A stretch of DNA of 11,022 nt, taken from the NCBI GenBank assembly GCA_037129925.1, contig JBAXTZ010000069.1:1-11022 (forward strand), read 5' to 3'. The position numbers and the translations under genes are program-made. The stretch's first letter is position 1, and every line of letters begins with the position of its first letter. Below the pieces are notes generated by a model. That model had not been told where the DNA came from, ran no database searches, and saw nothing but the letters and a program-made list of their open reading frames with translations. Below, piece by piece: positions 7,206 through 11,022 of the stretch. The stretch is from JBAXTZ01 sp037129925 (GTDB lineage Bacteria; Bacillota; Negativicutes; JBAXTZ01).

Positions 7206-7249
7206 AAAAAAACGCCGTCCGAAACGACTATGTCGTTCAAACGGCGTTT
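7206..7249 (-). terminator. Two-tier hairpin terminator between HTH1 and the toxin-antitoxin remnant
   Basis: Outer arms AAACGCCGT (7210-7218) and ACGGCGTTT (7241-7249) pair perfectly, and inner arms AACGAC (7223-7228) and GTCGTT (7232-7237) form a second stem with a 3-nt loop. On the minus strand the hairpin is followed by seven Ts (A-run 7206-7212), ideal for the leftward antitoxin transcript. On the plus strand the trailing TTTGT is weaker but may also stop HTH1 transcription. Confidence 0.75.
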
Positions 7250-7276
7250 GTACAATCAGCAGATAATGATAAGTCG

Positions 7277-7468
7277 TCACGCAGCAGAAGAGCTTTTTTC
7301 AGAGTAGTCCGAACTGATACATTTGAAGCCATAAATTTTGGCAAGCTCATGCGCGACAGAGTTAGTTCGTTTGATGGTTTCAGCATCAGACAGATCCTTT
7401 GTGGCGTTGTAGTTGTCCTCGCGAATTTTGTGCAATTCATCAACGATTGAGTCACGAATCCTTTTCAT
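7277..7468 (-). CDS. Antitoxin-like protein of a decayed PIN toxin module
   Basis: A 63-residue hydrophilic protein. Its N-terminus (SIVDELHKIREDNYNATKDLS) resembles the short antitoxins encoded beside PIN proteins of the YLETTIFNFYF type, which share the pattern of an EIH-IRE-like helix followed by a T-K-D/M segment. Its role would be to bind and neutralise the PIN nuclease and repress the operon. GAGGTG (7476-7481) lies 7 nt upstream of the ATG. The start codon lies within the last codons of the toxin remnant, in a different frame, a typical coupled toxin-antitoxin overlap. The reading frame is intact although the toxin is broken, so it may persist as an orphan antitoxin. Family assignment is from recalled pattern only. 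Confidence 0.6.
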   Translation of the reverse strand: MKRIRDSIVDELHKIREDNYNATKDLSDAETIKRTNSVAHELAKIYGFKCISSDYSEKSSSAA

Positions 7469-7758
7469 TAGCTATCACCTCACTTGGGGAATAAATATCG
7501 GTTGGTTTGTAACCTTCACGGATATTGATTGCATTGGTTTGAATATTGGTTTTTTGTTAATAACTGCATCATTTTGCTGCGCTTAGGCTCTTTGGCTTTG
7601 TTGAGCTCGCCAATAGTAACGGATGAAGTGACGGCTAAATAGTCACCGTTAGCAATTTCTTTGAAAAGCTCCAGTGTGTCAGCACGTTTCTCCTGTGCAT
7701 CTTCGGCAAAATAGAAATTGAAGATTGTCGTTTCAAGATAAATTACTGGCTTTTTCAT
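7452..7758 (-). pseudogene. PIN-domain (VapC-like) toxin with internal deletion and frameshift
   Basis: The N-terminal part (7758 to about 7558) encodes 67 residues of a PIN ribonuclease: KKPVIYLETTIFNFYF (first acidic residue Glu9), then SSVTIGELNKAKEPKRSKMMQ (second acidic residue Glu51). The frame then runs 12 unrelated residues to a stop near 7516. In another frame, from about 7550 to a TGA at 7452, the same strand encodes NAINIREGYKPTDIYSPSEV, which is the usual C-terminal end of this PIN family. Intact members are about 130-140 residues, so roughly 40 middle residues are missing, including the DALHIA-type segment with the third catalytic Asp. The gene is therefore very probably an inactive remnant. 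GGAGGT precedes the ATG at 7758. Start and promoter are intact, so the stub may still be transcribed with the antitoxin. Confidence 0.75.
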
Positions 7759-7775
7759 CACTACCTCCGATAATA

Positions 7776-7784
7776 ATTGTATCA
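7776..7784 (-). promoter_or_regulatory. Extended -10 promoter of the toxin-antitoxin remnant
   Basis: On the minus strand TGATACAAT (7784-7776) is an extended -10 element (TGn plus TACAAT). No good -35 is visible 16-18 bp upstream. Transcription would start near 7769, about 11 nt before the ATG at 7758, leaving just room for the ribosome binding site. Confidence 0.45.
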
Positions 7785-7830
7785 CAAAAGTTCTCTTAAC
7801 AGAATAAAACTAGGCTGAAAAGGTGATACA

Positions 7831-7863
7831 TTGATTTATAATTTTGGAGTACTTATAAATCAA
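7831..7863 (+). repeat. Perfect 11-11-11 inverted repeat over the -10 of the second HTH gene
   Basis: TTGATTTATAA (7831-7841) and TTATAAATCAA (7853-7863) are perfect inverted copies separated by 11 bp, so the arm centres are 22 bp apart, two helical turns. The left arm contributes five of the six bases of a perfect -10 TATAAT (7837-7842), with a possible -35 CTGAAA (7815-7820) at 16-bp spacing. It looks like an operator for a dimeric repressor controlling the HTH2/radical SAM unit. A terminator role is unlikely because there is no T-run. The following 7864-8039 stretch has no gene I can support. Confidence 0.55.
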
Positions 7864-8049
7864 ACGAAGTAGCAAAAAATGCCCGAAAACCAAAAACTTC
7901 TTGTTTGGCACTTGTTAAATAGGTGCTAAAAAAGGAAAACAAATAAAAAGTTTCAACACTTAGAAAATAAAAAGCAAAAAGATTTGCAACCAGAAATTAT
8001 CGTGCTACAATCGTCACCGATGGTTACTGAAAATATGTTGGAGGAACGA

Positions 8050-8319
8050 TTGGCAGAATATCTGACGGACGAATTATTACAGCGGATCGGCGACAATTTC
8101 AAGCTGCTACGTACCGCAGCCGGTTGGGGCAGCGGCGAGCTCGCCGAAAAACTCGGCTCAACCCGGCAGTGGGTGCACAGTATCGAAAGTAAACGGAAGA
8201 ACTTCTCGAAAATGCACTGTCTGGCGTATATGAAACTGCTTGATGAGCGCGGCAAGGAAAAACCGGAAGTGAAGTATGTGCTAGAGGCGTTGAAGAGGAT
8301 GCCGGGTAGCGATAAATAA
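8050..8319 (+). CDS. Small XRE-type helix-turn-helix regulator (HTH2), paralogue of HTH1
   Basis: An 89-residue HTH protein: NFKLLRTAAGWGSGELAEKL followed by GSTRQWVHSIESK (about 17-49), with the recognition helix around TRQWVHSIE. It is clearly related to HTH1 over nearly its whole length, sharing FKLLR.AAGW, RQ..--.IE.K and FSKMHC.A(F/Y)M..L(N/D)ER. I chose the TTG at 8050 because GGAGG (8040-8044) lies 5 nt upstream. Longer starts in the same frame (TTG 7984, ATG 8020, ATG 8035) have no ribosome binding site and add unconserved residues. The nucleotidyltransferase/radical SAM gene begins 78 bp downstream on the same strand with no terminator between, so HTH2 is its likely regulator and operon partner. 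An inverted repeat covers the upstream -10. Confidence 0.75.
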   Translation: MAEYLTDELLQRIGDNFKLLRTAAGWGSGELAEKLGSTRQWVHSIESKRKNFSKMHCLAYMKLLDERGKEKPEVKYVLEALKRMPGSDK

Positions 8320-8397
8320 TTTCGTAAATGCGGCGCAAAAACTATGTGTCAGATTTCATCTTGAAGACCTTGATAGAGTTCCGGAGTGTATTATTTT

Positions 8398-10242
8398 ATG
8401 CAACAAATAGTAACAGAACTAATCAGCCAAACGCTGGAAAAGCCAGCATTTACCGACGTTTGTGCCGTCATTGTAATTGGCTCAGCCGCTAACGAGCGGT
8501 TCGAATATGGTCGCTCAGATATTGACCTTGTCTTAATAACCAATCGGGGCATTTATCAGCGTGGAAGTATAGTGTTAAGTGACGAACAACACACCAGTGT
8601 TGATTATTCTATTGGCAGCGCGGATGCGATTATTAAACACTATTCAAATGGATCTGGGCGCCCATACGGATTTTATTTTGCCGATGCGCTAATTTTCCGC
8701 GATAAGGGTTACGCGGCGCGAAAAGTTATTGACGAAATCAGTGACGCGTATTTAAGGAACAAACAAAATACTATAATAGTCGAACCGGCCTGGCGATTAA
8801 CGCTGACAAATAAATGCAACTTTGGCTGCTTCTTTTGCCATGGTGAAGGACTCAGCGCTGATGTTTCAAACAGCAAACCGGACTTTGCGAAAATCTATGA
8901 CCTAATACTGCGGGGAATAGATTTGGGTTGTGACGATTTTACTTTTACCGGCGGCGAGCCGTTGATATATGCCGAAGACATAGCACGGATATTAATGAAA
9001 CTCAATCGCCATCCGCATAAACCACAAATAACAGTTGTAACCAACGCGATGTTGGTCAAAGATGAGATTATCCAAGCCGCAAAACTGTACGGTGCAATCA
9101 AGTTCAACGTTTCGTTCCACTCAACCACGCGAGCGGTTTTTCAAGAGATTATTTGCAAAGAAGGTAATGAGTTTGAGACAGTTCGCGCCAACATTGAACG
9201 CCTGTCATCTGCGGGAATCGCTTTTACTCTTAATTACGTAGTATTAAGAAACATCAACGACAGCAGCGAAGCGATCAATGAAATAGTTGAGTATGCGTTA
9301 CAAACCGGCGCAAGCGCGTTAAAATTCCTCGAATTGTTGATGATCGACAAATTGATTGGTTTTTACCCGAATTATTGTGATGTGCGCTTCGTCGCTGAAC
9401 TACTTAAAGGGCGACTAATAAGCCAAAACTCGTTGATACGGCGAGATGAATATTTGTTATCAAGCAGTAATTTGAAAATCTACATTCAGCGTTGTCGCTG
9501 TCGGTTAGGATGCGTAAATTGTATCGAAGATATGGATCGTATAATCACCCCGGACGGGAAGTATGAACCGTGTTTTGTGAAAAATGAGCGAATAGTCGAC
9601 TTGTCTAATGACTTAAGCAGAGATTTTGCTATCGGCGATGAGCTAATAAACCAGATGAGCGAACGCTACGGCGAGGGCAGTCCGCTGTTAGTGGGTGATC
9701 CAAAATACACAGAGATCCGCGAAACCTACTTCTATGAAACGGATTGCAAATATGAATTAATTGATGCGCTACTTGTTGCGAATAATTGGAGACTTGAGCG
9801 GGTAACCGAATTTTCCGAAGTAAGCTATTCTGATAATTCCGAGTATAACCAGAAGAATAGACTTACCTTCAAGATCGGACAACCAAAAGACTCACCCGGA
9901 GTATTTAAAATATTCGCTGTAAATTATGAATATAAGAATAGCGCTAATGGCGGCGTGACTATTGCGCGATTTAGCGAGCCGAGTGGACCTACAACTTGTA
10001 GCTTATCCGAAGCAGAGCAACATCTAGTCCGACATAATTTAACAGCAGCGCTTAAAACACAATGGAATTTGAACTACTATATTAACGGCGATAACCGCAT
10101 GGCAATTGGACGATGTGAAGATATTACTGCAACAATCATAAGCAGTGAAAGCGCCCCCGTAAGTGACGAAATAAAGGTATTGTTGAAGCTGTCGGAAATA
10201 TCACAGTTGTTTCCCGAGTGGTTGAAAAGCAAAATTAATTGA
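8398..10242 (+). CDS. Nucleotidyltransferase - MoaA-like radical SAM fusion with unknown C-terminal domain
   Basis: A 614-residue three-part protein. Residues 1 to about 125 are a minimal nucleotidyltransferase: the GS motif at 28-29, DID at 41-43 and a third acidic residue Asp69 (TSVDYS) complete the metal-binding triad. Residues about 130-400 are a radical SAM domain of MoaA type: Cys140, Cys144, Cys147 in KCNFGCFFCHGEG, TGGEP at 184-188, NYVVLRNIND and LKFLELLMI as in GTP 3',8-cyclases. CHxEG after the third Cys is what I recall from archaeal MoaA. A second cysteine group follows (Cys366, 368, 372, 375, 392; CVNC...DGKYEPC), like MoaA's auxiliary cluster but with 16 rather than 13 residues before the last Cys. 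Residues about 440-614 are not recognised; a CYTH-like fold is a weak possibility. A nucleotide substrate is inferred. The ATG at 8398 follows GGAGTG (8383-8388); GTG 8386 overlaps that site. Probably cotranscribed with HTH2. Confidence 0.85.
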   Translation: MQQIVTELISQTLEKPAFTDVCAVIVIGSAANERFEYGRSDIDLVLITNRGIYQRGSIVLSDEQHTSVDYSIGSADAIIKHYSNGSGRPYGFYFADALIFRDKGYAARKVIDEISDAYLRNKQNTIIVEPAWRLTLTNKCNFGCFFCHGEGLSADVSNSKPDFAKIYDLILRGIDLGCDDFTFTGGEPLIYAEDIARILMKLNRHPHKPQITVVTNAMLVKDEIIQAAKLYGAIKFNVSFHSTTRAVFQEIICKEGNEFETVRANIERLSSAGIAFTLNYVVLRNINDSSEAINEIVEYALQTGASALKFLELLMIDKLIGFYPNYCDVRFVAELLKGRLISQNSLIRRDEYLLSSSNLKIYIQRCRCRLGCVNCIEDMDRIITPDGKYEPCFVKNERIVDLSNDLSRDFAIGDELINQMSERYGEGSPLLVGDPKYTEIRETYFYETDCKYELIDALLVANNWRLERVTEFSEVSYSDNSEYNQKNRLTFKIGQPKDSPGVFKIFAVNYEYKNSANGGVTIARFSEPSGPTTCSLSEAEQHLVRHNLTAALKTQWNLNYYINGDNRMAIGRCEDITATIISSESAPVSDEIKVLLKLSEISQLFPEWLKSKIN

Positions 10243-10310
10243 TATATAGGATCGTAGAGGATATTCTATTTGCAAACCGTAAGAGTGCTTACCGGCATGA
10301 TAATTACATA

Positions 10311-10349
10311 ACAAACTAAAAAACCGCATAGCGCGGTTTTTTAGTTTGT
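10311..10349. terminator. Strong bidirectional rho-independent terminator
   Basis: A 17-bp perfect inverted repeat (10311-10327 and 10333-10349) with a 5-nt ATAGC loop contains A6 on one arm and T6 on the other around a CCGC/GCGG core. It ends the fusion-gene transcript about 70 bp after its stop and would work in both directions. The 10243-10310 gap holds nothing else beyond a short imperfect hairpin GTAAG/CTTAC at 10279-10292. Confidence 0.85.
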
Positions 10350-10372
10350 TTGATCAGATACTATCAATCATT

Positions 10373-10413
10373 TTTGTCAGATTTACCTAACACCATGATA
10401 TTATTATGACAAA
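10373..10413 (+). promoter_or_regulatory. Probable promoter of the last gene, with inverted TTTGTCA/TGACAAA boxes
   Basis: TTGTCA (10374-10379) is a near-consensus -35. TGATATTAT (10396-10404) is an extended -10 with TATTAT at 10399-10404, at a rather long 19-bp spacing. TTTGTCA (10373-10379) and TGACAAA (10407-10413) are inverted copies that bracket the promoter and could bind a regulator. Transcription would start near 10411, leaving a leader of about 85 nt. Confidence 0.4.
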
Positions 10414-10497
10414 CAGCTATTTATCAAGCCGCGTTTTGAAACTAAAAGGATTTTCAACACTTCTTGTAGAATAATAGAACTATGAGAGGTGACAAAA

Positions 10498-10989
10498 ATG
10501 GAACAGTCCGAGCAAGAAAAAATACAAAATTCCGCCGGGTTTCAGAAAAACATAGAAACGCTTAAGCGGGCGATATATACCATAGCTAAGAACCACGGCG
10601 TGAATGTTGAGTATTTGACGACTGTTGCCGACGAAATTAATAAACAGGACATTGTTCTGCAAGACGAAAATCCGCTGTGGCACGAATATGTCGGGATATT
10701 CGACAGAATCAGTTTTGACGAAGTTACAGATTACGGTGAATTTCCTGGCGATAATACTCCCATACTTGAATCACCGGGGGAGCATTGCTTAAAGGTATAT
10801 CTTTGCTCGATGTGCGGTCGGAGAAAAAACTGTGATTGTGGCGATAGCGTTTGGCAAAATTCGCTGTTTGAGTTTATCGACTTGGTCAAAAATCGGCGAC
10901 ATACAACGCATTTTAGTGACGGGGCACATTTGGCGGCCTATCTGGCTTTTTCTCTGAGAAATAGTATTGTAGAGGCTCAAGCTCGTTGA
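10498..10989 (+). CDS. Hypothetical 163-residue protein with a CxxC...CxC cluster
   Basis: I do not recognise this protein. It is acidic and soluble, with no signal peptide or membrane segment. The first 50 residues look helical (KNIETLKRAIYTIAKNHGVN). A probable metal-binding cluster lies in YLCSMCGRRKNCDCGDSVW (about residues 99-118), with four close cysteines (CxxC, six residues, CxC), followed by a helical region rich in His (RRHTTHFSDGAHLAAYLAF). A structural zinc site or small Fe-S cluster is possible. The ATG at 10498 is preferred over GTG 10489 because AGAGGTGA (10484-10491) acts as ribosome binding site and overlaps that GTG. It is separated from the fusion gene by a strong terminator and has its own promoter, so a functional link is only positional. 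The last 33 bases of the window hold nothing I can identify. Confidence 0.65.
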   Translation: MEQSEQEKIQNSAGFQKNIETLKRAIYTIAKNHGVNVEYLTTVADEINKQDIVLQDENPLWHEYVGIFDRISFDEVTDYGEFPGDNTPILESPGEHCLKVYLCSMCGRRKNCDCGDSVWQNSLFEFIDLVKNRRHTTHFSDGAHLAAYLAFSLRNSIVEAQAR

Positions 10990-11022
10990 CCGCATAACAC
11001 CCGATTTAGCTGACCGATAAAC

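Noticed and set aside
7546..7560. Programmed frameshifting at the A6 run in the PIN gene
   Set aside because: Shifting frame there would still give a protein about 40 residues too short and lacking the third catalytic Asp, so a deletion explains the data better.
8398..10242. Ordinary molybdenum-cofactor MoaA gene
   Set aside because: The N-terminal nucleotidyltransferase, the long C-terminal domain, the altered auxiliary-cluster spacing and the absence of other moa genes argue against a housekeeping role.
10436..10472. Promoter TTGAAA...TAGAAT before the last gene
   Set aside because: The spacing between the two boxes is 25 bp, too long for a sigma70 promoter; the upstream TTGTCA/extended -10 pair is more plausible.

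Overview
The window looks like a stretch of a Bacillota (Firmicutes-type) chromosome. The signs are short spacings, strong AGGAGG-type ribosome binding sites, a CxxC-x17-CxxC zinc-ribbon protein, a secreted PepF-like peptidase and a DUF4080-type B12/radical SAM protein. Base composition looks moderate, perhaps mid-40s % GC by eye. A member of the Negativicutes is my best guess, but nothing here proves it. A perfect 16-bp parS centromere at 6577-6592 suggests the window lies in the origin-proximal part of a chromosome.

Layout. 1-79 is the C-terminal tail of a gene entering from the left, with its terminator. 230-517 (minus) is a small double zinc-ribbon protein with its own sigma70 promoter and a structured mRNA leader. 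736-2607 (minus) is a secreted M3-family oligopeptidase. It is divergent from an operon of three genes on the plus strand (2698-6567): an MFS exporter, a B12-binding radical SAM protein, and a TIGR01212 (YhcC/YtqA) radical SAM protein that overlaps its upstream neighbour by 31 bp. The parS site lies inside a 34-bp perfect palindrome that begins right after the last stop codon of this operon, followed by a conventional terminator.

From about 6740 to the end the window becomes accessory in character. It holds two small paralogous HTH (XRE-type) regulators, 6960-7205 and 8050-8319, that share an unusual FSKMHC motif. Each has a repeat-rich promoter region: four tandem 11-bp repeats plus an inverted repeat before the first, and an 11-11-11 inverted repeat over the -10 of the second. 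Between them, on the minus strand, is a decayed PIN toxin/antitoxin module. The toxin has lost its middle and is frameshifted; the antitoxin frame is intact.

Downstream of the second regulator is the most unusual gene in the window (8398-10242). One polypeptide joins an N-terminal nucleotidyltransferase with all three expected acidic residues, a MoaA-like radical SAM domain with a second cysteine cluster, and a C-terminal domain of about 175 residues that I do not recognise. It probably forms a regulator-effector unit with the HTH gene. After a strong bidirectional terminator, a last gene (10498-10989) encodes an unrecognised 163-residue protein with a CxxC...CxC cluster. The fusion gene with its HTH partner is the best candidate for an undescribed system here, possibly one that makes or modifies a nucleotide.
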